This document shows positions 1 through 9,559 of a DNA stretch of 64,000 bases, in pieces. The DNA comes from Mycobacterium sp. (GTDB lineage: Bacteria > Actinomycetota > Actinomycetes > Mycobacteriales > Mycobacteriaceae). The translations under genes were made by a program, and so were the position numbers. Numbering within the stretch: the stretch's first letter is position 1; each line of letters starts with the position of its first letter. The notes under the pieces are model-generated. The model made no database searches and was not told the DNA's origin. It was given only the letters and a program-made list of their open reading frames with translations. The DNA lies in assembly GCF_029961025.1 (NCBI RefSeq), contig NZ_JASBVP010000002.1, positions 186,001-250,000 on the forward strand, written 5' to 3'.

Positions 1-699
1 CGCCTTGGCGCCCCCGCGTACGGTCAGGCCCCGGTAGCAGCCGACCAGGCCGGCGATAAGGCCGAACGTCAGGGCTTTGATCGTCGAGATCACCACTTCA
101 GGAAGGCCGGTGACCAGGGTGAGCGTGGCCAGATACGCCCCGCCCGAGACGTTTTCCAGGTAGACACCGAAGAGGTAGCCGCCGACCAGCCCCACCATGC
201 TCACCAGACCGTTGAGCAGCGTCCCGACCACAGCCGAGGCGAGCACCCGGGGCACCACCAGTCGGTGGATCGGGTCGATGCCGAGCACCTCCATCGCGTC
301 GATCTCCTCGCGGATGGTGCGGGCGCCCAGGTCGGCGCAGATCGCCGTGGCCCCTGCGCCGGCGATCACCAATACGGTCACGATCGGGCCGATCTGGGTG
401 ATCACCGCAATGCCCGCGCCCGCCCCCGAGATGTCGGCGGCGCCGACCTGGATCAGCAGAACGTTGAAGGTGAAGATGAAAAGCGCCGTCACCGGCACCG
501 ACACCGCCATGGTCGGCAGGATCGCGACCCTCATGAGAAACCAGCACTGCAAGACGAACTCGCGCCACTGGAACGGAAAACGAAACAGCGCCTTGCCGGT
601 CAGCACACACATCCGGAAAAATCCGCCGATCATGATCAGCGGTACCCGCATCTGGTCGCGCAGGTAATCGAGCGGACCCACCCTGGTCGGTGCCGTCAT
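1..699 (-). CDS. YrbE1A-like MlaE-family ABC transporter permease (partial, runs off window start)
   Basis: Minus-strand reading from ATG at 699: MTAPTRVGPLDYLRDQMRVPLIMIGGFFRMCVLTGKALFRFPFQWREFVLQCW...GARTIREEIDAMEVLGIDPIHRLVVPRV...GLTVRGGAK; typical Mce-associated YrbE. Open through the window edge, so absent from the ORF track. Confidence 0.9.
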   Translation of the reverse strand, partial: MTAPTRVGPLDYLRDQMRVPLIMIGGFFRMCVLTGKALFRFPFQWREFVLQCWFLMRVAILPTMAVSVPVTALFIFTFNVLLIQVGAADISGAGAGIAVITQIGPIVTVLVIAGAGATAICADLGARTIREEIDAMEVLGIDPIHRLVVPRVLASAVVGTLLNGLVSMVGLVGGYLFGVYLENVSGGAYLATLTLVTGLPEVVISTIKALTFGLIAGLVGCYRGLTVRGGAKA

Positions 700-1157
700 C
701 GCCGTCCCCCCGCGGCCCGGCCGCGAATGCCCCGGCGTCGCGGCACATCGTGCCCCGCGCCTCCCGCTTGTCTCAGCCCCAGGTGTGTGACCGCCGGCTC
801 CTTACTCGCAGGTAGTAACGGAGACCACCGGACTCTACCCGATAGTTGGTTGGGGAAGTGGCCAATCGGCACTATTAGCCTGATGTCAATCCCGCAGCGC
901 GACTGGGCCACACCTCGGCCCGGCCAATGACGTCGAGCTCAACGGCGGTCGCGTCCGGGTTCCGGTAACCGCTCATCAATGTCGGTGCCCGGGAGACAAT
1001 TTCACGGCGTCCTCGCCGAGCAGCACGCAGGCGACCGGGGACCGGTGACCCACTCCGCCGCCAGCACGCCGAGCAGCCGTTCAGCGCCGGCTTGGCCTAC
1101 GGCGACCGCCGTGAGGGGAGCGGCATCCTCGTCGGGCCCACCGGCACCATCGACCGA

Positions 1158-1601
1158 TTACCAGCCGGCCGCCAGCTGCTCGGCGCGCTTTTTGAGGTTA
1201 TCGGCCAGGTAGTCCAGCGCGTTGTTGATCGCCTTTTTCACCATCGGTGAAGGTATCGCCATGGCGGGCTCGACATCCATGTCCACCGTCAGCAACGACG
1301 TGGGGCCGATCTCCACCACGCTGAAGAGCTGCTCTTGTTTGGTGAACAGGTCACCCTGCTGCATGACGGTCTGGATCTGGGTCGGGCTGGGATAGTACAC
1401 AGCCTGGATGTAGGTGCCCTCCACGCCGGAGACCACGGTGTCGATACGCAGCTGGCTGGGCCGCCCGTCATCGTAGCGGGCTAACACCCACAAACCCTTG
1501 ACCTCCTCGTTCCACTGGGGGTACGACTCGAAGTCGGCCACTATGGCCATAATTGAGGCCGCATCGGCGGCGACCTCAACGGTCTTGCTCACGAACGGCA
1601 T
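1158..1601 (-). CDS. SRPBCC/polyketide cyclase family protein (TB18.5/Rv0164-like)
   Basis: ORF MPFVSKTVEVAADAASIMAIVADFESYPQWNEEVKG...; SRPBCC pattern and position in the syntenic block. Confidence 0.8.
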   Translation of the reverse strand: MPFVSKTVEVAADAASIMAIVADFESYPQWNEEVKGLWVLARYDDGRPSQLRIDTVVSGVEGTYIQAVYYPSPTQIQTVMQQGDLFTKQEQLFSVVEIGPTSLLTVDMDVEPAMAIPSPMVKKAINNALDYLADNLKKRAEQLAAGW

Positions 1602-1821
1602 AAGCCGAGCATATCGGGGCCCCGCCATCGGGCCGGAAACCGGCGAAGTCGCGGACTATAGGGCCGATTATAGGTTTGTCCAGCGCTCACCGGATCGGCT
1701 TTCTTCCAAGGTAATTCACGAGGATTTCGGGTCCTGAAACCGGGGGTCAGGGTGCGACGACGCGGGCGAGGTATCGCACGGCCGGCTCACCCGCATGCAA
1801 ACAAGGCGAACCAGGGGCCGG

Positions 1822-3180
1822 CTACGGCTCGTCGAACAACACCGCGGCGTTGAGGTAACCAGTTGGATCGAAAGCGGCCTTGACGGTCCGCATCGCGGCG
1901 ATGTCGGCCGGCTCGCGTGACATGCCGACATACGCGCGTTTGCGGCTGCCCACGCCGTGCTCGGAACTCACGTTGCCACCGGACTCTTCGACGAGATCCA
2001 TCATCGCCGGGTACAGTTCGGGCTCGCGTTCCGGCGCGCACCCCAGCACGTTCAGGTGCAGGTTGCCCTCGCCGACGTGCCCGAACAGCACCGGCAAGGC
2101 TTCGGGAACGCGCGTCTGAATCAGCCCCATCGCTTTGCGGGCAAACTCACCGATCGCGGACAACGGGAGCGAAACGTCGAACTTCAGTGGCGGCCCGGAC
2201 ACACCGAGGATCTCGGTGAGCGATTCCCGCACCGCCCACAACCGCTGCCGGGAAGCCGCATCCACACCGACTGCGGGCTCGTCGCACATCCCCGCGCCGC
2301 TCAGCGCCGCACCGAGCCGCTGCGTCTGATCATGATCGGCGGCCAGCTCCACCAACAGCAGCCAATCGCCCCGAACAGGCGCGGACACGCCCAAGTGCTC
2401 GAGGGTCAGCGCACTGGCGCGGCTGTCGATCAGTTCCAGTGCCGCAATCCCCTCGAGGTCGCGAAACACCCGAGCGGTGGCGACGAGCGCGTCGAGTTCG
2501 GCAAACCCGCATATCGCCGTCACCCGATACTTGGGAACGGGGCGCAGACGCACGTCCAATGCCGTGATGACACCCAGCGTGCCTTCGGCTCCGACAAACA
2601 GTGCCGGCAGGTCATAGCCGGTGTTGTCATGGCGCACCCGGTTGTGGCGGCGCAGCAGCGACCCGTCGGGCAGCACCACCTCCAGGCCGACCACCTGATC
2701 CCCCATGTTTCCATAGCGGACGGTACACAGGCCTCCGGCGTTGGTGGCGGCCATGCCCCCGGCGGTCGCGGAGTCTCTGGCCCCCAGGTCGACACCGAAC
2801 AGCAAACCGGCCGCGGCCGCGGCACGCTGCACCGCGGAAAGCGTGGCGCCGGCGCCGACCCGGACACACCGCTCGACGGCGTCGACATCGCCGACGGCGC
2901 ACAGCCGCTCGGTGGACAGCAGCACATCGTCGTGTTCCGGCACGGTGCCCGCCACCAACGAGGTGCGACCCCCCTGGATGGTGACATGCCGCCCGGCGTC
3001 GCGGCACACCCGCAGCACCTCGGCGACCTCCTCGGCCGACCCCGGCCGGACCAGCGCACTGGCGCGGCCCCGGTAGCGGCCGGTGTAGTCGACGCTGCGG
3101 CTGGCCAACACGTCGGGATCGGTGAGAACATGGGCTGCGCCCACCGTGGCCGCCAGCCGCCGCAGAATGCTCGCTGTCAT
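1822..3180 (-). CDS. FAD-binding oxidoreductase (GlcD/D-lactate dehydrogenase-like; Rv0161-like)
   Basis: 452 aa; VTIQGGRTSLVAGTVP, GTLGVIT, SSEHGVGSRKR motifs of FAD_binding_4/FAD-oxidase_C. Confidence 0.85.
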   Translation of the reverse strand: MTASILRRLAATVGAAHVLTDPDVLASRSVDYTGRYRGRASALVRPGSAEEVAEVLRVCRDAGRHVTIQGGRTSLVAGTVPEHDDVLLSTERLCAVGDVDAVERCVRVGAGATLSAVQRAAAAAGLLFGVDLGARDSATAGGMAATNAGGLCTVRYGNMGDQVVGLEVVLPDGSLLRRHNRVRHDNTGYDLPALFVGAEGTLGVITALDVRLRPVPKYRVTAICGFAELDALVATARVFRDLEGIAALELIDSRASALTLEHLGVSAPVRGDWLLLVELAADHDQTQRLGAALSGAGMCDEPAVGVDAASRQRLWAVRESLTEILGVSGPPLKFDVSLPLSAIGEFARKAMGLIQTRVPEALPVLFGHVGEGNLHLNVLGCAPEREPELYPAMMDLVEESGGNVSSEHGVGSRKRAYVGMSREPADIAAMRTVKAAFDPTGYLNAAVLFDEP

Positions 3181-3308
3181 GGCGCCGGTGTATCACAGCC
3201 GCGGATGCGGACGTCGGCGGACTAGGATGACGGTTTCGGCCGCGGCCCGGCGAGACGCCGGTCAGCGGTGCTCGACTTGCCCCGAGACGCACCCCAAGAC
3301 AATCCAGA

Positions 3309-3956
3309 TCATCGGCGTGTGTCGCTTTCGACCGTCGGGCCCAGCGGCGACTCCCTGCGGATGGATTCGTCCCGGATCAATCCCCGCAGCAGCGCGGTGC
3401 TGAACTCGGCCGCGATTTCCTTGGCCGTGCGCCGCCCACTGGGCCGCAGCCAGCGGTAGCTGCCCAGCGTCATCCCGATATAGCCCAGGGCCACCACGTG
3501 CGAGTCGCAGTCGTAGAACTCGCCGCTGGCGATGCCGCGGTCGATAAGGCCGTGCACGTGCTCATAGACCTGGGCCTCCTTCTCGCGGATCTCGGCGACC
3601 TGCTCTTCGGTGAACCACTCGGTGATATAGGGCTGCTCCTGGAAATACACCGCGGCCTGTTCGGGATTTCGCGCGATCCCGGTCAGCAGGCGGACGGTGT
3701 ACTGATACAGCGCTTCGCGGGCGGTCCAGGACGGATCGTCGTGTACGGCGGCCAGCGTTGCCTGGGCGGCGCGGCGGTAGATATCGAACAGGATCAGCGA
3801 CTTGCTGGCGTAGTAGTGGTAGACCGTCGCCTTGTTCAGACCGACCACATCGGCAATGTCGTCCATTCGGGTGCCGTGATACCCCCGGGCCGCGAACAGC
3901 TTGGTGGCTACCGCCACTAGCTCTTCACGGCGGGAGACCCCGTTTTCGGATGGCAT
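3309..3956 (-). CDS. TetR family transcriptional regulator (Rv0158-like)
   Basis: N-terminal HTH: ELVAVATKLFAARGYHGTRMDDIADVVGLNKATVYHYYASKSLILFDIY. Confidence 0.85.
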   Translation of the reverse strand: MPSENGVSRREELVAVATKLFAARGYHGTRMDDIADVVGLNKATVYHYYASKSLILFDIYRRAAQATLAAVHDDPSWTAREALYQYTVRLLTGIARNPEQAAVYFQEQPYITEWFTEEQVAEIREKEAQVYEHVHGLIDRGIASGEFYDCDSHVVALGYIGMTLGSYRWLRPSGRRTAKEIAAEFSTALLRGLIRDESIRRESPLGPTVESDTRR

Positions 3957-3963
3957 GGCTACT

Positions 3964-4008
3964 CACTATCAGAGTCACTGTCAGAGCACTATCGGAGCAC
4001 TATCGGCG
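3964..4008. repeat. Four near-identical ~11-bp tandem units (CACTATCAGAGT/CACTGTCAGAG/CACTATCGGAG/CACTATCGGCG)
   Basis: Read directly just upstream of the TetR start at 3956. Confidence 0.75.
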
Positions 4009-4134
4009 CGGCCGGCTGGTGGTGCGGTCTCAATCAACTAGTTGGACAGTTTAGGCAATGCGATTGTTCGCTGTCGTCCCGTTCCCGGATGGGGGTACAC
4101 TGCTGCACGAAGTTGCGACTCGAGAGGTGAGCCG

Positions 4135-4260
4135 ATGGATCCGAATCCGGACTACGACATGAGCGACGAGATCGAGTTCTTCTTCAATTACATGACGTGG
4201 GGTTTTCGTGGTGTGGTCGATGGCAATGGCTACCCGCCGCCGGCCTATCCTCCGGTCTGA
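4135..4260 (+). CDS. Small 41-aa protein, possibly Rv0157A-like
   Basis: ATG at 4135 behind GAGAGGTGAG: MDPNPDYDMSDEIEFFFNYMTWGFRGVVDGNGYPPPAYPPV*; lies between pntB and a TetR gene as I recall for Rv0157A. Confidence 0.6.
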   Translation: MDPNPDYDMSDEIEFFFNYMTWGFRGVVDGNGYPPPAYPPV

Positions 4261-4300
4261 TCCGTCTCACCCACCCGCGTCGGCAGGAGCGGTCGGCGCA

Positions 4301-5722
4301 CTACAGGGCTTTGAGTTCCTCGGTCACTTCGGTCACTGACTTTTTGGCGTCGCCGAACAGCATGGTGGTGCCGTCGGCGTAAAACAGCGGGTTGTCGATG
4401 CCGGCGAACCCGGAGTTCATTGACCGCTTGAGCACGATCACCGATTTCGCCTTGTCCACGTTGAGAATCGGCATTCCATAGATTGGCGAGTTGGGCTCGT
4501 TGCGCGCCGCCGGGTTGGTGACGTCGTTGGCGCCGATGACCAGCGCGACGTCGGTGCGGGCGAACTCGTCGTTGATGTCGTCCATGTCCTTCATCGCGTC
4601 ATAGTCGACCTCGGCCTCGGCGAGCAGCACATTCATGTGCCCAGGCATGCGCCCGGCGACCGGGTGGATGGCGTATTTGACCGGTACCCCACGGGCTTCG
4701 AGCAGCGTCGCCAGGTCCTTGACGGCGTGCTGGGCCTGCGCGACGGCCATCCCGTAGCCGGGCACCACAATCACCTGATTGGCGTAGGCCAGTTGGATGG
4801 CTGCGTCGGCGGCGGAGGTGGACTTGACGTGCCTGTCACCGCCGGCGCCGGCCACGGCGACTCCCCCGCCACCGAAGCCACCGGCGACGATGGCCAGAAT
4901 GGAGCGGTTCATCGCCTTGGCCATCAGGTTCGTCAGGATCGAACCCGAGGCGCCGACGATCATGCCGGCCACGATCATCGCGGTGTTGTTCAGCGCCAGC
5001 CCCGCCGCCGCCGCCGAGAGCCCGGTCAACGCGTTGAGCATGGAGATGACGACCGGCATGTCCGCGCCGCCGATCGGCAGCACGACCATCAGCCCCAGCG
5101 CCCCGGCGGCGGCCAAGAGCCCGATCATCCACCACAGCGGAGCCCCGCCGCTGCCCGGATGCGCGTGTACGCCGATGACGACGGCGCACGTCACCGCGGC
5201 GGCCAGCAGGAACACGTTGAGGGGCTGCTGCGCGGCGCCGACCCCGATGGGCCGGCCGGGCAGGATCTCCTGCAGCTTGCCGAACGCGATGCACGAGCCC
5301 CAGAACGACACCGACCCGATGATCGCGGCGAACAGCGACGCCACCACGATGTGCGCGGTCGGTGACTCGCCATATTTGAACGCCGAAAACCCGGTCGTTT
5401 CAATGAATTCCGACAAGGAGATCAGCGCCACCGTGCCGCCGCCGACACCGTTGAAGAAGGCCACCAGCTGAGGCATCGCGGTCATCTTGGTGAACCGGGC
5501 CGGCGGGACACCCAGCACCACACCGAGCACCAGGCCGGTGACGATCAGCATCCATTGGGTGGTATGCCGAATCAAGATCAGGGTGGCGATCACCGCGATC
5601 CCCATCCCGACCGCGGCGATCAGGTTGCCCCGCACCGCGGTCTTGGGTCCCGTCAAACCCATCAGGCCGTAAATGAACAGCGCGAACGACACGATGTAAA
5701 GCAGCGTGACCAGGTAATTCAT
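4301..5722 (-). CDS. pntB: NAD(P) transhydrogenase subunit beta
   Basis: 473 aa PntB; C-terminal VVPGYGMAVAQAQHAVKDL...MPGHMNVLLAEAEV NADP-binding domain. Confidence 0.95.
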   Translation of the reverse strand: MNYLVTLLYIVSFALFIYGLMGLTGPKTAVRGNLIAAVGMGIAVIATLILIRHTTQWMLIVTGLVLGVVLGVPPARFTKMTAMPQLVAFFNGVGGGTVALISLSEFIETTGFSAFKYGESPTAHIVVASLFAAIIGSVSFWGSCIAFGKLQEILPGRPIGVGAAQQPLNVFLLAAAVTCAVVIGVHAHPGSGGAPLWWMIGLLAAAGALGLMVVLPIGGADMPVVISMLNALTGLSAAAAGLALNNTAMIVAGMIVGASGSILTNLMAKAMNRSILAIVAGGFGGGGVAVAGAGGDRHVKSTSAADAAIQLAYANQVIVVPGYGMAVAQAQHAVKDLATLLEARGVPVKYAIHPVAGRMPGHMNVLLAEAEVDYDAMKDMDDINDEFARTDVALVIGANDVTNPAARNEPNSPIYGMPILNVDKAKSVIVLKRSMNSGFAGIDNPLFYADGTTMLFGDAKKSVTEVTEELKAL

Positions 5723-6135
5723 CGACGTTGCCCATCCGTGTCGGCCACGCCGGATTGTCCGGCTCCGCCCGCCACCGGCTCGCGGCCGGGAAGGCCGCCA
5801 TCGCGAACCGCTTGCCGGGCGGTAGCGCCGGAATCGACACGTTGTGGCTTCTTGCCCTTGAACATCCCCAGCATCCTGTCGGTGACGATGAATCCGCCGA
5901 TCACGTTCAGCGTGCCGAACACCAACGCGACGAACAGGATGATCTGCAGTGTCACCGACGGATGCTCGATGCGGCCGAGCAGCAGCAGTGCGCCCAGTAC
6001 CACGATCCCGTGGATGGCATTGGTGCCCGACATTAACGGGGTGTGCAACGTGTTGGGCACCTTGGAGATCACCGCAAAGCCGACAAACCCGGACAACACC
6101 AGGATCGCCAGATTCGATAGTAGTTCGTCATACAT
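5719..6135 (-). CDS. pntAb: NAD(P) transhydrogenase subunit alpha part 2
   Basis: MYDELLSNLAILVLSGFVGFAVISKVPNTLHTPLMSGTNAIHGIVVLGA; overlaps pntB start by 4 bp. Confidence 0.92.
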   Translation of the reverse strand: MYDELLSNLAILVLSGFVGFAVISKVPNTLHTPLMSGTNAIHGIVVLGALLLLGRIEHPSVTLQIILFVALVFGTLNVIGGFIVTDRMLGMFKGKKPQRVDSGATARQAVRDGGLPGREPVAGGAGQSGVADTDGQRR

Positions 6136-6163
6136 GGCTGGCCTCTCCCTCGGTTATCAGCGA

Positions 6164-7282
6164 TTAGCGCCGCTTCGCATCGCTGCGCGCTGCATCGTCG
6201 CCGGTGCGGGTCACGCAGGTCGCAGCGACCACCTCGTCGTCGAAATCGGGTGCCAGTCTGCCGTCCTTGATCAGCAAGTCCAGTAGCGCCGTGATGTTTT
6301 TGCTGTAGAGCTCGCTGGCGTGCTCCGGCATGCTCGCCGGCAAGTTCAGCGGCGCGGCGATGGTGATGTCGTGTTTGACCACGGTCCGGCCGGGCTCGCT
6401 GAGTTCGCAATTGCCCCCGGATTCCCCGGCAAGATCCACCACGACACTGCCGGGCTTCATCCCTTTCACCGCCTCAGCGGTCACCAGGCGCGGCGCCGGC
6501 CGTCCCGGCACCAGCGCGGTGGTGATCACCACGTCGAAACCCGTGATCGCCTGCTCCAGTGCCTTCTGCTGCTGGTCCCGCTCCTGCTCGGTCAACTCCC
6601 GGGCGTACCCGCCCTCGCCGGACGCCGTGACGCCCAGGTCCAGCCACTGTGCACCGACCGACTCCACCTGCTCGGCAACCTCCGGACGCACGTCGTAGCC
6701 GGTGGTGCGTGCACCCAGCCGTTTCGCGGTGGCTAACGCCTGCAGCCCGGCGACACCAACACCGAGCACCAGCACGCTGGCCGGCTTCACCGTACCTGCG
6801 GCCGTCGTCAGCATCGGGAAGAACCGGGTCAACTCCGAGGCGGCCACCAATACCGCCTTATACCCGGCCACGTTGGCTTGCGACGAGAGCGCGTCCATCG
6901 ACTGCGCCCGCGAAATCCGCGGGATCGCCTCCAGGGCGAACGCCTGCACACCGGCTGCGGCCAAAGCGCCGATCTGGTTGTCGGCAACACGCGGCGCGAG
7001 GAAACCGATCAACGTCTGCCCACGGCGCAACTTGCCAACCTCCTCAGGGGTCGGCGGCGCGACCTTGACCACGATGTCCGCCGCCCACGCATCCCCGATG
7101 CTGGCGCCGGCCGCGGTGTAGAGGTCGTCGGGAAGCATCGCCCGCCTCCCCGCACCCGACTCCACCACAACCGCCACACCGTTGTTCACCAGCGGCGCCA
7201 CCGCCTTCGGCACCAGTGCCACCCGCCGCTCGTCGGGCCGGGACTCGGCAACCACCCCAACCGTTGTCTCTGTCTGTGTCAT
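6164..7282 (-). CDS. pntAa: NAD(P) transhydrogenase subunit alpha part 1
   Basis: MTQTETTVGVVAESRPDERRVALVPKAVAPL...; AlaDH/PNT domain. Start chosen at the internal ATG 7282. Confidence 0.92.
   Translation of the reverse strand: MTQTETTVGVVAESRPDERRVALVPKAVAPLVNNGVAVVVESGAGRRAMLPDDLYTAAGASIGDAWAADIVVKVAPPTPEEVGKLRRGQTLIGFLAPRVADNQIGALAAAGVQAFALEAIPRISRAQSMDALSSQANVAGYKAVLVAASELTRFFPMLTTAAGTVKPASVLVLGVGVAGLQALATAKRLGARTTGYDVRPEVAEQVESVGAQWLDLGVTASGEGGYARELTEQERDQQQKALEQAITGFDVVITTALVPGRPAPRLVTAEAVKGMKPGSVVVDLAGESGGNCELSEPGRTVVKHDITIAAPLNLPASMPEHASELYSKNITALLDLLIKDGRLAPDFDDEVVAATCVTRTGDDAARSDAKRR
6167..6204 (-). repeat. MIRU-like half element at the pntAa/pntAb junction
   Basis: Minus strand CCGGCGACGATGCAGCGCGCAGCGATGCGAAGCGGCGC resembles the recalled MIRU 3' half (GGCGACGATGCAGAGCGCAGCGATGAGGAGGAGCGGCGC); encodes the pntAa C-terminus TGDDAARSDAKRR. 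Confidence 0.6.
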
Positions 7283-8334
7283 CACGTGCGCATCTACCTT
7301 CTGGAATCCTTTTGGGCTGCCCCCTCGACCGCTCCTGCGCAATACCCTAATTCCGGGTAGTTCCAGGCTGGTGGCCGGATTGGTGGCCAGTTCCCCGTGA
7401 TCGGGCGGTAAGTACATGCGGCATCGCGGCAGTGGTACTCGTGGTGGTGGATGTCAAACCGGATGGTCCGCACGGTTCGAGCCACTGGCGCCGGTCTTGG
7501 GATTGGCGCGGGTGACGCGTCCACGCGGTTTCGGGTTTCATGGCATTCGGGTAGTCGATGAAAGGCACACCACTCCTCGGTCTTCTCGATTCGATGGCAG
7601 CCGGCACGCTCTGTAGGCACCACCAGGGGCCGGGCAACAACTGCACTGGCCGTGCCGACAGATTGCCCAGCGATTGGGTCTCACGACCGTCACAAGCTAA
7701 CCTCATATTTCCTATTTGTGATATTTGTGATATTCAAGGCACGCACGTACTGGACACCTCCGAGCTGCCGCTCCTACCTGCTACCTGACCAAAACACCTG
7801 GTGGTTGCGGGTCTAGTATCACCGCCGGCCGTTCTCCTCGGCTGTTGCAAAACGGGTAGGACACAGTGGACGATCGCAAAGAGGCCGCTGGTAAAACCAT
7901 GCTTTTCATGGTCAGTCACCCCGACCGGAATCGGTAGGGATAGAAATCCTGTGAAATCACAAAATCAGCTTGTGTGAGCGAAGCCATAGCCCGCTCGGCG
8001 GGGGCTACTGATGTTTCATCTCGGCCCGTTGCGCCACCGTCTTCGCCAGCCCTTTGACTTCCCGGGCTCGTCGATCCCAGACGTGCCGTTCGCCGCTTCG
8101 GTGGGCGTGCCATTGGCGACGACCACCGTCTCGGGTTTCGGCCGCCGTCCGCAAAGATGCTCGCGGCCCGCGGAACCCGGCGTGCTCCCGCCGGAAGCGG
8201 GATGGTACCGCTTTGGTTGCGCGCGGCCGCTTCGCGGGGACCGCTCCCGGGAAGGTCCGGGAGCTGTCATCATTGCTGCCGGATTGCTGCCGGCCCGACG
8301 ACGCGCCGTCCCGCGGTGTCCTATCGTGGCGGGC

Positions 8335-9558
8335 ATGGATTTCGCAATGTCAGCCAAGGCCGCCGACTACCAGAAGCGCCTGTCTGACTTTATGACCGAG
8401 TACGTCTTTCCGGCCGAGGCCGACTACGACCGCTACCGGCGGGAAGCCGGTCCCCACGACCACAGCGTGCCGCCGATCATTGAAGAGCTCAAAAGCAAAG
8501 CCAAAGAGCGTGGCCTGTGGAACCTGTTCCTGCCGGCCGAGTCAGGCCTGACCAACCTGGAGTACGCCCCGCTGGCCGAACAAACCGGCTGGAGCATGGA
8601 ACTCGCCCCGGAAGCGCTTAACTGTGCCGCACCGGACACCGGCAACATGGAGATCCTGCAGATGTTCGCCACCGAGGAGCAGCGCGCCCAATGGCTGCGC
8701 CCACTGCTCGACGGCGAGATCCGCAGCGCGTTCTCGATGACCGAGCCGGGGGTCGCCAGCAGCGATGCCCGCAACATCGAAACCACCATCATCCGCGACG
8801 GTGGCGACTACGTCATCAACGGCCACAAGTGGTGGACCTCGGGGGCGGCCGACCCCCGCTGCAAGCTGCTCATCGTGATGGGCCGCACCAACCCCGACGC
8901 CGCCGCCCATCGCCAGCAGTCGATGATCCTGGTGCCGACGGACACCCCGGGGGTGACGATCGTGCGCTCCACCCCGGTGTTCGGCTGGCAGGACCAGCAC
9001 GGGCACTGCGAGGTGATCTACGACAACGTCCGGGTGCCCACCAGCAATCTGCTCGGCGAAGAAGGTGCCGGATTCGCGATCGCTCAGGCGCGGTTGGGGC
9101 CGGGCCGAATCCACCACTGCATGCGTGCGTTGGGCGCCGCTGAACGCGCGCTGGCGCTGATGGTGGACCGAGCCCGTAATCGGGTGGCGTTCGGTTGTGC
9201 GCTAGCCGATCAGGGTGTGGTCCAACAAGAAATTGCCAAGTCCCGCAATGAAATAGACCAGGCCAGGCTGTTGTGCGAGAAGGCAGCCTGGACCATCGAC
9301 CAGCACGGCAACAAGGCGGCCCACCTGTTGGTCTCGCAGATCAAAGCGGTGGCTCCGCAGGTAGCCTGCAATGTCATCGACCGAGCCATCCAGGTACACG
9401 GTGCGGCCGGAGTCAGTGACGATACTCCCTTGGCTCGGCTCTACGGCTGGCATCGGGCGATGCGGATCTTCGACGGTCCGGACGAGGTGCATTTGCGAAC
9501 CATCGCCCGTGCTGAACTCACCCGGGAGAAAAGCGCTTTGGCTGCGGCGGTCACGTGA
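8335..9558 (+). CDS. fadE2: Acyl-CoA dehydrogenase (FadE2-like)
   Basis: MDFAMSAKAADYQKRLSDFMTEYVFPAE...SAFSMTEPGVASSDARNIET...QVHGAAGVSDDTPLARLYGWHRAMRIFDGPDEVH. Confidence 0.88.
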   Translation: MDFAMSAKAADYQKRLSDFMTEYVFPAEADYDRYRREAGPHDHSVPPIIEELKSKAKERGLWNLFLPAESGLTNLEYAPLAEQTGWSMELAPEALNCAAPDTGNMEILQMFATEEQRAQWLRPLLDGEIRSAFSMTEPGVASSDARNIETTIIRDGGDYVINGHKWWTSGAADPRCKLLIVMGRTNPDAAAHRQQSMILVPTDTPGVTIVRSTPVFGWQDQHGHCEVIYDNVRVPTSNLLGEEGAGFAIAQARLGPGRIHHCMRALGAAERALALMVDRARNRVAFGCALADQGVVQQEIAKSRNEIDQARLLCEKAAWTIDQHGNKAAHLLVSQIKAVAPQVACNVIDRAIQVHGAAGVSDDTPLARLYGWHRAMRIFDGPDEVHLRTIARAELTREKSALAAAVT

Positions 9559-9559
9559 T

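Noticed and set aside
197-930. Long plus-strand ORFs (197..667, 265..930) opposite the window start
   Set aside because: Shadow frames of the YrbE1A-like gene on the minus strand; low-complexity Arg/His/Asp-rich translations.
1957-3225. 422-aa plus-strand ORF
   Set aside because: Antisense frame of the FAD oxidoreductase; high-GC third-position artefact.
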